This document shows, piece after piece, positions 43,130 through 52,410 of a DNA stretch of 64,000 nucleotides. Source of the stretch: DASPKM01 sp963817075 (GTDB lineage Bacteria > Bacteroidota > Bacteroidia > Chitinophagales > Chitinophagaceae); the NCBI GenBank assembly GCA_963817075.1, contig CAWFMT010000009.1, positions 434,001-498,000 of the forward strand, given 5' to 3'. Under the pieces are notes generated by a model, which made no database searches, had not been told where the DNA came from, and was given only the letters and a program-made list of their open reading frames with translations. Position numbers and translations under genes: made by a program. Numbering within the stretch: the first letter of the stretch is position 1; every line of letters begins with the position of its first letter.

Positions 43130-46100
43130 ATGAAATTCTTTACCCGTCCAGGGACGGAACTTTCTTTAGCTCCCTTTAAAAACCTGGTCCGCACCGATAC
43201 CCCAATGGTGAGACTCAGGCCAAAGGGCTCTCGAGTTTTAAAGCCGTTGCTGCTTGTATTTGCGGTGCTTTTGACTGCTTTTAGCCAGGTAGCCAATGCT
43301 GCTGATCCCGTAACCGGGATTGTATCAGATGAAAATAGCCTGCCTTTACCTGAAGTAACTGTTCAGGTAAAAGGAAGAGATGTAGGCGTTGTAACTAATA
43401 GAGAAGGACGATTTACCATCAATGTAGAAAAGACTGATACCCTTGTATTCAGTTTTGTGGGTTATGTGTTACAGGAAGTTGCTGTAAATGGAAGAACAGT
43501 TTTCAATGTTAGTCTTGTTCCGGATTCCAGAGCACTTAGTGATGTAGTTGTGATAGGTTATGGTAAACAAAAGAAAGTAAACCTGGTGGGCTCAGTTTCC
43601 CAGGTAAATGTTGACCAGAAGCTGACCGCACGGGCATTACCTAACGTTTCTTCTGGGTTGGAAGGACTTGTTCCGGGCCTGGCAGTAACTCAGAGTTCAG
43701 GGATGGCAGGTAACAATAGGGCAACTCTGTTGATCCGCGGTTTGGGTACAGTAAATAATAGCAGTCCGCTCATTGTTGTAGACGGTATGCCTGATGTTGA
43801 CATCAACCGTCTGAACTTTAATGATATTGAAACAATTTCTGTATTGAAGGATGCTACCTCTGCTTCAGTATATGGATCAAGAGCTGCAAATGGTGTAATT
43901 CTTATTACAACAAAAAGTGGTAAAGGACAGAAAAAAACAAGCATTACTTTCAATAGTGTAAGCTCTCTCACTACACCAACGAAGGGGTTTTCTTTTATGG
44001 CTGATTACCCTCGCGGGCTGACACTCCACCAAAGAAGACAATTAGTAACAACTTTGCCCTCGTTGCTGACATTTAAGAATGGAACTATTGATCAGTGGAT
44101 GGCAATGGGAATGGTAGATCCGCTAAGATTTCCTAATACTGATTGGTGGGATATTATTATGCAAAACGGGTCCTTTCAGAATTATACAATTTCTGCAATG
44201 GGTGGAGGAGAGAAATCTAATTTCTACATTTCAGCAGGTTTAATGGATGAACAGGGCTTGCAAATCAATAATGAATTCAAACAATATAATGCTCGTTTCA
44301 GTTTTGACTATAAGCTCCGCGACAATATGAATGCCGGTGCCAAATTCAATGGCAACTGGTCGAAATACACTTTTGCATTAGCAGAAGGCTTCACAGATCC
44401 GGATCCAGCTAATACCGCTGGTACTGACATGCAATATGCCATCGCAGGTATAACTCCTTATGATCCCGTAACAAAAAATTTTGGTGGTGTGATGGCCTAT
44501 GAATGAAGACCCACAGGCTTATAACCCTATACACATTATATATAAATTCACTTAACAGGCAATCCCGGCAGGAAGCCAATCTCAGTATGTATTGGGATTG
44601 GAGTCCAGTTAAGGGATTGACAGCTGCGATAGATGGGGGTCTTAATTATTATAACCAATTCGCATGGAACGCCAATATGCCAAACCAGGCATACAACTTC
44701 CAGACTTGGCGCCTACGGTAGTCGTGTTTATGTAGGGAATAATGCAGGTATCAGCAATCAAACTTCGACAGGTTATAAGACCATCATGAATGCGAGATTG
44801 AACTATCATACTGTGATAGCCACCGATCATGACATCTCAGCATTGGTTGTTTACAGCGAGGAATACTGGTATGATCGTTTTCAAGCGAGTTCACGAAATG
44901 ACAGGCTTTACCCCACGCTGCATGAAATAGATGCTGCTCTGCCCGATATCCAATCAACAGGGGGCAATTCCATGAATGAAGGCTTGAGATCTTATATCGG
45001 TCGGGTTAATTACACTGCTTTCAATAAATATTTGTTGGAAGGGAATTTCCGGATTGATGGTTCTTCCAAATTCATTCCTGGAAACCAGTATGGCTTCTTT
45101 CCTTCTGTGGCTGTTGGATGGAAATTTGCTGAGGAGAATTTCCTCAAGCGCTTTACTGAAAATTGGCTTGACAATGGTAAGCTCAGGGTTTCTTATGGAA
45201 CTCTCGGAAACAACAGTGGTGTTGGCCGTTATGAGCAACAGGAAACCCTTGCGGCAAGGAATTACATCATTGCTAATAGTATATCCAGAGGGTTTGTGAA
45301 CACAAAGATGATCAACATGTTTCTGACATGGGAAGAATCTTCAGTGTTCAATATTGGACTTGGATCTTAGTTTTCTCAATAGCAGGCTTACCGCCACTCT
45401 TGATTATTACGACCGCAGAACAACGGGGATGAACAGACCTTCTGATCTTTCATTACTGCTAAGCGGAGCATACGATCCTCCCCCAGAACAAACATCGGAG
45501 ATATGAGGAACCAGGGTGTTGAATTAGAACTTTCATGGAGAGATAATATTGGCAAGGTAAACTACGGAGTTAGCATGAATGCATCCTATAATGCAATCAA
45601 GCTTCTAAAATGGAATGAATTCATCGCAAGGGGTTCAACCAGTAGTGGAGCAAACATTTTCCTTGGATTGCCATATGATTTCATTTATACATACGAAGAC
45701 ATCGGAATTGCTCAAACATGGCAGGATGTGTACAATGCTACTCCTCAGGGCATTCAACCTGGCGATATAATAAGAAAAGATTTAAATGGTGATGGCAGAA
45801 TCGATGGAAACGATAGAGTAGCATATAAGAATACTCTACGCAACAGACCCAACACGTACTTCGCCCTTAATTCCTTTGCTGCATGGAAAGGATTTGATAT
45901 TGTGGTCTTCGTTCAGGGCAGTGCAGGCAGAAAGGATTACTGGATCAACGCATTCAACAACCCGAATTTTAGCAACCAGCGTTATGCTTCAACCTGGTCA
46001 CATTGGGAAGAGCCATGGACTCCTGAAAATAGAGAAGGTGCATGGCCAAGGCTAGGTGGAAGTGGTAACAATACACTCGAAACTTCCTATTGGTTAGATG

Positions 46101-46321
46101 ATATGAGTTACATCAGGCTAAAAAATATCCAATTAGGTTATAATCTTCCTAAATCACTTTTGAAAAAAGTAGGCATCTACAGTCTGCGCATTGCCGGTTC
46201 AGCAGAAAACCTGGGAACAATCACTTCGTACAGAGGACTTGATCCGGAAAAGGCAGGAAGTAATAACAACCTTTATCCAATCAATAAATCCTATTCCATA
46301 TCAATTAACATGGGTTTCTAA
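43130..46321 (+). CDS. SusC/RagA-type TonB-linked outer-membrane protein (five frameshifts)
   Basis: The TonB-dependent channel that imports oligosaccharides with its SusD lid. A signal region (LLLVFAVLLTAFSQVANA) is followed by a carboxypeptidase-regulatory-like domain (VTGIVSDENSLPLPEVTV, residues 62-135). The plug follows (ALSDVVVIGYGKQKKVNLVG, IVVDGMPDVDINRLNFND, SVLKDATSASVYGSRAANGV), then the barrel, with NIGDMRNQGVELELSW and the final ISINMGF. The frame changes at about 44501, 44532, 44703, 45364 and 45482: four extra bases and one missing. Correcting them gives 1062 residues. ATG 43205 would give a more ordinary signal peptide than 43130. Either clustered sequence error or a decayed gene; the intact SusD beside it favours error. 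Confidence 0.88.
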
Positions 46322-46333
46322 ACTGTGACAATT

Positions 46334-48193
46334 ATGAAAAGTTTTAATCGCATTTCTAGAATATTTCTGCTCGTCCTCATTGCAGCGCCAATGGTACTTT
46401 CAGTTTCATGCAGAAAGAATCTGTTGAATCTGGAACCTACCACCGAATTGCCTTCTTCTGCTTTTTGGAAAACAGAAGCAGATGCTACCTATGCATTGCT
46501 TGGTGCATATGCTTCGATCCGTCCATTATTTGACCGTGATTATTATTTTGACGGGCAGGGCGAATATGTAAGGGACAGAAGCGGTACGAACAGCGCAACC
46601 AGTGGTAACCTCCGTTTAGGAGATGCCTATCATAATGGAAACTATAATCCTACAGGATATGGTGCTGCATTTGATAAAATGTATCGTTACCTGTATGGAG
46701 GTGTTAACAGGGCAAACTATGTAATTGAAAATGTAACCAAAATGCTGCCGGAAGCAAGTGCAACATCTAAAGTAAATCTGGAAGCAATCATTGGGGAAGC
46801 CCGACTGCTGAGAGGTATGATTTATTTCCGGCTCATTTGTATGTGGGGCGATGTTCCATATATAGGCCGGGTGCTTTTTTACCCTAGCGAAGCATTGGAA
46901 TTTGGCAGGCTTCCAATCGGGCAGGTAAAGGATTCAATCATGGCCGATTTCACATATGCCTTTGAAAAATTACCAACTAAAGGTTCAGAATTGGGAAGGG
47001 CTGGAAAACCTGCTGCACTTGCGTTTCGTGGCAAGCTCCAGTTATATTGGGGATCATGGAATAAGAACGGCTGGCCAGAATTGGAAGGTTTTGTTCCAAG
47101 TGCTGCAACAGCAAATGCGGCCTTCACAGCAGCGGCTGCAGATTTCAAGAAAGTAATCACTGACTACGGTCTTACACTATATCAGAATGGAGCACCAGGT
47201 GAAATTGATGCTTTAGGTAAGGCAGACAAGCTTCCTAACTATTATCATCTCTTTACTCCAAAAGCAAATGGTAATCCTGAAATGATCATGGTATTTACGC
47301 ATGGTGGCACAGGTAGCGGACAGGGAGAAGAATTAATGCGTGATTTCTCGGGTCGTTCACATGAAGGTTCCCAGTGCTGGGTTTCCCCTCGTTATGAGAT
47401 CGCGGACAGGTACCAGCTGCTCACAACAGGAGATTTTGCGCCTAAGTTGATTCCGATGAATCCAACAACTCCTGGATCTACAGCAAGGACTACTCCGAAT
47501 TCTGCGGTTAATCCCCAGAGTTATACCAATCGGGATTATAGAATGAAATCAACAATCATGTGGGATTATGAAATGAGTTTAGGGTTGGTTTCTTTACAAT
47601 CCACCGGGATGGTTCCATTTATTTATACACAATGGGGTTCTACTGTGGTCATTGATGGTGTCACTTATATTGCCTATAATACTGATGGCGTCAATTCTGG
47701 ATATGTTTTCAGAAAATTTGTCCGAAACTATGCTGGCCAGGGAAGAAGTGATGGAGATTTTGCATGGCCTGTAATGCGACTTGCAGATGTGTTTCTTATG
47801 TATGCCGAAGCTTCCAATGAAGTGAGCGGACCTCTCCCTGATGCTATTACTCTGGTTAACGCCGTTCGTGCAAGAGGTGCGCTTCCTGCACTGCTACCAG
47901 CCAAGACCGCATCAAAAGCAGCTTTCTTCGATGCAATAGAACAGGAACGTATTGTTGAATTGATAGCTGAAGGACACCGTCCGTTTGATCTTCGTCGTTG
48001 GAGAGCAATTGAAAGGGTATGGGGACCTCCAGGAAATCCAGGTGTATGGAGAATAGATACATATGGAGCAAACGTGACGAGATACTATCAGAACACATCA
48101 CAATTGGAATATTCGCAGAATTATATTTTCAGAATTCCACCTGGGGAGCGGGATAGGAATCCAAAACTCACTCAGAATATTCCTTGGAGATAA
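46334..48193 (+). CDS. SusD/RagB-family outer-membrane lipoprotein
   Basis: A 619-residue lipoprotein (signal peptide with lipobox LSVSC, C26) that binds glycan over the SusC channel. Family landmarks are LLNLEPTTELPSSAFWKTEADATYALLGAY at the start, EARLLRGMIYFRLICMWGDVPY near 155-176, RLADVFLMYAEASNEV, and C-terminal RGALPALLP and EGHRPFDLRRWRAIE. The ATG at 46334 is preferred over GTG 46325. The frame is intact. It starts 12 bp after the SusC stop; the pair defines the PUL. Confidence 0.93.
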   Translation: MKSFNRISRIFLLVLIAAPMVLSVSCRKNLLNLEPTTELPSSAFWKTEADATYALLGAYASIRPLFDRDYYFDGQGEYVRDRSGTNSATSGNLRLGDAYHNGNYNPTGYGAAFDKMYRYLYGGVNRANYVIENVTKMLPEASATSKVNLEAIIGEARLLRGMIYFRLICMWGDVPYIGRVLFYPSEALEFGRLPIGQVKDSIMADFTYAFEKLPTKGSELGRAGKPAALAFRGKLQLYWGSWNKNGWPELEGFVPSAATANAAFTAAAADFKKVITDYGLTLYQNGAPGEIDALGKADKLPNYYHLFTPKANGNPEMIMVFTHGGTGSGQGEELMRDFSGRSHEGSQCWVSPRYEIADRYQLLTTGDFAPKLIPMNPTTPGSTARTTPNSAVNPQSYTNRDYRMKSTIMWDYEMSLGLVSLQSTGMVPFIYTQWGSTVVIDGVTYIAYNTDGVNSGYVFRKFVRNYAGQGRSDGDFAWPVMRLADVFLMYAEASNEVSGPLPDAITLVNAVRARGALPALLPAKTASKAAFFDAIEQERIVELIAEGHRPFDLRRWRAIERVWGPPGNPGVWRIDTYGANVTRYYQNTSQLEYSQNYIFRIPPGERDRNPKLTQNIPWR

Positions 48194-48232
48194 TTATTAA
48201 GTAATCAAGAAATGTCAAACCTCAATCGATAA

Positions 48233-48634
48233 ATGATGATGAAGTATATCAGAATAACGTCCGCATTCCTGGTGGTAACGTTTGCACTGGCTGCATGCAA
48301 GAAGGAATTTCCCGTTGATGAAGATGGTCTGCTGATCACACACAGGGAAGAATGCATTGTGAGCAGTTTTGAATTGCTGGGCTCTGACTATGTAACAGTC
48401 AAAACTGCTACCGCTATTGATACAACAGCGCAAACAGTGCGTGTAACAGTAAAGTTTGGAACTGATCTTAAGAATCTTTATCCTCAATTCAGTCTTTCTT
48501 CTGATGCGAAGTTGGATCCTAAGATCACTGGCAAGGTTGATTTCTCAGACCTTGCAAATCCAAAAAAATGGACGGTAGTATCAGGGAACAGAAAAATCAG
48601 AAAAGAATACACTGTTTTCCTAACGATTCAATAA
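48233..48634 (+). CDS. Small PUL lipoprotein, Ig-like domain
   Basis: A 133-residue lipoprotein (lipobox LAAC, about C21). The mature part holds one domain of the kind found in DUF5018-like repeats: VRVTVKFGTDLKNLYPQFSLSSDAKLDP, then KVDFSDLANPKKWTVVSGN and KEYTVFLTIQ. Such domains often space surface glycan-binding modules; binding is not shown by sequence. The first three codons are ATG, and any of them could start. It lies 39 bp after susD, in the same operon. Confidence 0.6.
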   Translation: MMMKYIRITSAFLVVTFALAACKKEFPVDEDGLLITHREECIVSSFELLGSDYVTVKTATAIDTTAQTVRVTVKFGTDLKNLYPQFSLSSDAKLDPKITGKVDFSDLANPKKWTVVSGNRKIRKEYTVFLTIQ

Positions 48635-48658
48635 TTCATTAAAACAAAAAATATTGTA

Positions 48659-49660
48659 ATGCGGCTCAGATCAAATCTTAATTACGCACTGCTGCTCGGG
48701 GTTTTGTTCGCCATGACTATTGGGTGCAAAAAGGATCCGTATAGTCTGCCTGTTGCAAAGAATATGCTTCAGAACGATGCTATCAAAAGAAGCATTGGTC
48801 CAAACGTGGCAGGCCTCAGCATCGAGTTTGCATATGCGCTTGCCCTGCCAAAGGCTCTTGGAAAGCTTACATCTGTGGAGGTTGTAGCTTCGATTCCGGG
48901 AGCAGCTGGAACTTTCTTGGAGCATAGATCTTTTTCCACAAATGGTTTTGGAGTTGATGTGCCAGTAGTAGTTGGTTCACCATCCGTGACTGACGGGGCA
49001 AAGACAACAGTAAATTTCACAGTGGATACTTTTGCGGCAACTCTTAGGTATTATTATGTGGTACCTGATGCAGCAAAAGCTCAGTCAGTTTCATTCACAT
49101 TTACAGGAAAAGCCAATAATGGTGAAACGGTTTCGTATAAGCTTGGTCCATATGCAATAGCTAAAATGGATATGAAGAGACTCATTACAGTTTCCGATGG
49201 AAACTTAATGTATATATCTATTGAAGATATGGCAGTTTATAATGCTGCAGGAGCCGCCGCAAATGCAAGTAAGATAGATCTGGTTTATGCATATCGTGGA
49301 ACCCTTACAGGAGGATTGTTATATAATCATTCTCTGGTTGCTCCGGCTGCAGATCCAAAATATCTACCTGGAATTACTTTACCAACAGGAGTGAACAGGG
49401 ATATCAAGCTGAGGAAAGTATTCAATCTTCAAGATTATCATCTTGCTTTATTACAGTTCGGAATTTATATCGATGATATAGACTTCCAGCAGTTGAATTT
49501 AGCTGATGGAGTGAATTACGGCATTAACCTGGTGGCGGAATCCGGAGTATGGGTAGAGACTGTTGATAAAAAATACAGAGCTTATATCTATGTCAATTCA
49601 ATTAATAACGCAGCCCCTACCAGAAGTGCAGTGATCAGTATTAAGCGATATGCACTCTGA
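48659..49660 (+). CDS. PUL surface lipoprotein of unknown family (SusE/F position)
   Basis: A 333-residue lipoprotein (lipobox TIGC, C23). The N-half contains VSFTFTGKANNGETVSYKL and VNFTVDTFAATLRYYYVVPD; the C-half contains ISIEDMAVYNAAG and LVYAYRGTL. It resembles DUF4466-type proteins found in PULs, but I am unsure. By position after susCD it is likely a glycan-binding surface protein or a SusE/F analogue. The hairpin at 49704 follows its stop, so it probably ends the operon. Confidence 0.55.
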   Translation: MRLRSNLNYALLLGVLFAMTIGCKKDPYSLPVAKNMLQNDAIKRSIGPNVAGLSIEFAYALALPKALGKLTSVEVVASIPGAAGTFLEHRSFSTNGFGVDVPVVVGSPSVTDGAKTTVNFTVDTFAATLRYYYVVPDAAKAQSVSFTFTGKANNGETVSYKLGPYAIAKMDMKRLITVSDGNLMYISIEDMAVYNAAGAAANASKIDLVYAYRGTLTGGLLYNHSLVAPAADPKYLPGITLPTGVNRDIKLRKVFNLQDYHLALLQFGIYIDDIDFQQLNLADGVNYGINLVAESGVWVETVDKKYRAYIYVNSINNAAPTRSAVISIKRYAL

Positions 49661-49703
49661 TATGACTGGATCAACGGTTTAAGGCCGTTAAATCCGATTT
49701 TCT

Positions 49704-49748
49704 AAATCTGCCATTGTACCTTTTAATACTGGTGTTGATGGCAGATTT
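49704..49748 (+). terminator. Hairpin after the susCD operon
   Basis: AAATCTGCCAT / ATGGCAGATTT, a perfect 11-bp stem with a 23-nt loop, then TGATTTTTAG. It is 43 bp after the last lipoprotein gene. The T-run is short, so efficiency is uncertain. Confidence 0.55.
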
Positions 49749-50296
49749 TGATTTTTAGTTAGCCACCGAAGTTGAAAGATTTTGCGCGCCTGCAGGCCAG
49801 CCTTTTTGCCACTGCTAAAACTTTAGTGTAGGCTTCCGGCGGCCGCAGGGAATTTTGTTCCTTCGCTTCGCTCAGAATTGCCGCGCCTGCAGGCTAGCCT
49901 TTCGGCGGCCGCAGGGGAAATTGGGAAAATGGAATTAGTTAAGAGACGAATTCTTTGGCCCGTACGGGCTACTCTCTTATGTGTTGAAATGTTGATTTGT
50001 TGATTGGGAATTAGGAATTATGAATGGGACCAACTGTCAACGATCAACGATCCAACCCGAAACCCGAAACTTCTTTCCACGCGCTTTACGAAATCGTTGC
50101 GTTCTTTACGTTACCTTTTTGTATCGCAGAGAGCACGGAGATGCCGCAATGGTCGCGAAGAGAATTTGAATCTTCTTGATTTGTTGATCAGGTTTGGAAT
50201 TCTTTGCCCCGTAGGGGCTACACTCTTGGTAGATTGATTCGAAATTTTTTCCTTTCGCTTCGCCCAAAATTTGGAAATTGTAAATCATATCATTTT
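49749..50296. repeat. 548-bp spacer of GC-rich and palindromic repeats
   Basis: No gene. Two copies of a GC-rich motif, GCGCCTGCAGGC-AGCCTTT followed by CGGCGGCCGCAGGG, are at about 49785-49850 and 49882-49916. Two copies of a palindromic motif, GAATTCTTTG-CCCGTA-GGGCTAC, are at about 49948 and 50198. CCCGAAACCCGAAAC at about 50056 recurs at 25812-25878. TTCGCTTCGC phrases appear at about 49861 and 50252. Confidence 0.7.
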
Positions 50297-52354
50297 ATGA
50301 AAAAATATTCGAAGGTTATTTATGTCCTTAGTTTTTGCGTTTGTATTGCAGTCTCGATAAATGCGCAAAAGTTCATCCATCCCGGCATCGACCAAAGTGC
50401 AAAAGATCTTGCGCACATGAAGGAGTTGATCAGAAAAGGTGAACAGCCTTATAAGGATGCCTTCCAAAAATTGAAATCAGTTACCGACACCAATTTTATT
50501 GTAAAGGCACATACTCATGTGCTTCGAGGTCCCTACGGAAGACCCAATATCGGAGGCGATGATCTTTCAAGGAGTGCTAACATGGCTTATAACAACGCCC
50601 TCTTATGGTATATAACGAATGAAAAAAAATATGCCGATAAAGCAATAGAAATTCTCAATGCCTGGTCGCCGGTATTATGGCATTTTGATTATAACGATGC
50701 CAAACTACTTGCTGCATGGACTGGTCACCTGCTTTGCAATGCCGCGGAAATCCTGAGGTATTCCAATTCAGGCTGGCAGCAAAAAGACATTGATGGTTTT
50801 ACAAATATGCTGATGACGGTTTATTATCCTTTGATGCGGTTCTATTATCCCACTGCAAATGGGAATTGGGATGGAGCCATAATTCATTCCATTATTGCAA
50901 TGGCAATCTTCATGGACAACAGAAAGATGTTTGATAATGCTGTAAACCATTTCCTCCGTGCGCCTGTCAATGGAAGCATCTTTAAATATATTTTCCCAAG
51001 TGGCCAATGCCAGGAGACAATGCGCGATCAGGGCCATGTTCAATTGGGCCTTGGTGAATTTGCGGGTGCAGCTCAAATAGCATACACGCAAGGCGTAGAC
51101 TTTTTCTCTCTGGCTGATAACAGAATCGGGTTGGGATATGAATTCACCGCCAGGTTTCTTTTGGGTGATAAACCACATTCCTATGGACCAATATCTGAAA
51201 GGGCAAAAAACTTGCGCGACGATTATGAATATGTATACCGCCATTATTCAGCCATGGGAGTTGATTTACCATACACGAAGAGAGCTGCCGATTCTGTCAG
51301 AAAATCTGCAGGCAGAAGTGTATTAGCCGCTGTCCGGGTTCCATCCGTTATTCCAAAAACTAGGTTGGTGCCCAAGGCGAGCACCATTGGATACGTTGCA
51401 GGAGCGGGAGCTAGTACAAATAAAGATGTTGTTCCGGCAACAGCAATTATTGTTAATCCTGGTGATTCCATCCAGAAGGCCTTCAATGATGCAGCAGGTA
51501 CAGGAAAATGGGTGCTCCTCAAAGCTGGGGTTCATAAATATTCCACACCATTAAAAATACCAAGTGGCCTGACCATTTCCGGTGAAGGAATTTCAACAAT
51601 ACTTTTTCTGGATCCAGCTTCTCAAAATCGTGAAGCAATGGTGAACGCAACCGATGATCTTCATGATGTTGTTATTCGTGACCTTGTTATAGAATCTGGA
51701 ACTAGAACGGAGCCTCATTCCGATCCGAATAGCACAAGATCTTACAGGGGTGGATATAACCGTGGTGGAATTGTTTTTCGTGCTCGAAAAGAAGAACAAA
51801 TGAAAAACATTAGTCTGATCAATCTAACTGTTCAGAATGGAACTTACAATGGTGTCTTTATTAGTGGAGGGTTGAATATAAATATTGAACGTTGCGATTT
51901 CAATGAAAACGGTGGGAGTGTGGTGCCCGGAGCAAAGCTTCAGCATAATCTTATTCTTACGCACTGCAAGAATGTTATCATCAAGGATAGCAGGCTTGAT
52001 ACCTCGCCACATGGAAGTGGTTTGGCCCTTGATCAGTGTTCAGATATAACAGTTACCAATTGCGAGATCGCGAGAAATGCATATTATGGAGTCTTAATCG
52101 CGGAATCCAGGAATATCAGCCTCACTGGAAATCTGGTGGAGGCAAATGACAAGAGTGGAATCATGATTGAATTCTTGCAATATGGATCTGAAAATATTAA
52201 CGTGAGCAATAATATCATTCACTATAATGATGGATACGGATTGGAGTCATATGGCGCAAGAAATAGTAAGTCTCTCAATAATAAGTATACCGGCAATGGC
52301 AAAAATGCAAAGCAGGAACTTTTGAGCAGCGAAAAGCTCATACTTATGGAATAA
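50297..52354 (+). CDS. Alginate-lyase-family domain fused to a right-handed beta-helix
   Basis: A 685-residue exported protein (signal peptide ending INAQ). The N-half (about 55-330) is an alpha-helical alginate-lyase-family toroid: SANMAYNNALLWYITNEKKY, NGNWDGAIIHSIIAMAIF (188-205) and QETMRDQGHVQLGLG (239-253). The C-half (about 390-680) is a parallel beta-helix: NPGDSIQKAFNDAAGTGKW, TISGEGISTILFLDP, then repeated IxxxNxxI rungs (KNVIIKDSRLDTS, SDITVTNCEIARN, RNISLTGNLVEAND). It probably cleaves a uronate-containing polymer by beta-elimination; the helix could bind or also cut it. ATG 50297 gives the signal peptide. Confidence 0.78.
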   Translation: MKKYSKVIYVLSFCVCIAVSINAQKFIHPGIDQSAKDLAHMKELIRKGEQPYKDAFQKLKSVTDTNFIVKAHTHVLRGPYGRPNIGGDDLSRSANMAYNNALLWYITNEKKYADKAIEILNAWSPVLWHFDYNDAKLLAAWTGHLLCNAAEILRYSNSGWQQKDIDGFTNMLMTVYYPLMRFYYPTANGNWDGAIIHSIIAMAIFMDNRKMFDNAVNHFLRAPVNGSIFKYIFPSGQCQETMRDQGHVQLGLGEFAGAAQIAYTQGVDFFSLADNRIGLGYEFTARFLLGDKPHSYGPISERAKNLRDDYEYVYRHYSAMGVDLPYTKRAADSVRKSAGRSVLAAVRVPSVIPKTRLVPKASTIGYVAGAGASTNKDVVPATAIIVNPGDSIQKAFNDAAGTGKWVLLKAGVHKYSTPLKIPSGLTISGEGISTILFLDPASQNREAMVNATDDLHDVVIRDLVIESGTRTEPHSDPNSTRSYRGGYNRGGIVFRARKEEQMKNISLINLTVQNGTYNGVFISGGLNINIERCDFNENGGSVVPGAKLQHNLILTHCKNVIIKDSRLDTSPHGSGLALDQCSDITVTNCEIARNAYYGVLIAESRNISLTGNLVEANDKSGIMIEFLQYGSENINVSNNIIHYNDGYGLESYGARNSKSLNNKYTGNGKNAKQELLSSEKLILME

Positions 52355-52410
52355 GAAATGCTTTAGTAATTTGAGGATTAATACAATTCTTAATTACAAA
52401 AAATTCCGCG

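Noticed and set aside
49785..49916. GC-rich repeats as a structured RNA or riboswitch
   Set aside because: They are two copies of a dispersed-type palindrome with no conserved aptamer layout, and they lie about 380 nt or more from the next start codon.
50768..51244. 158-codon minus-strand frame inside the alginate-lyase gene
   Set aside because: Fully antisense to conserved coding sequence, with no recognisable motif.
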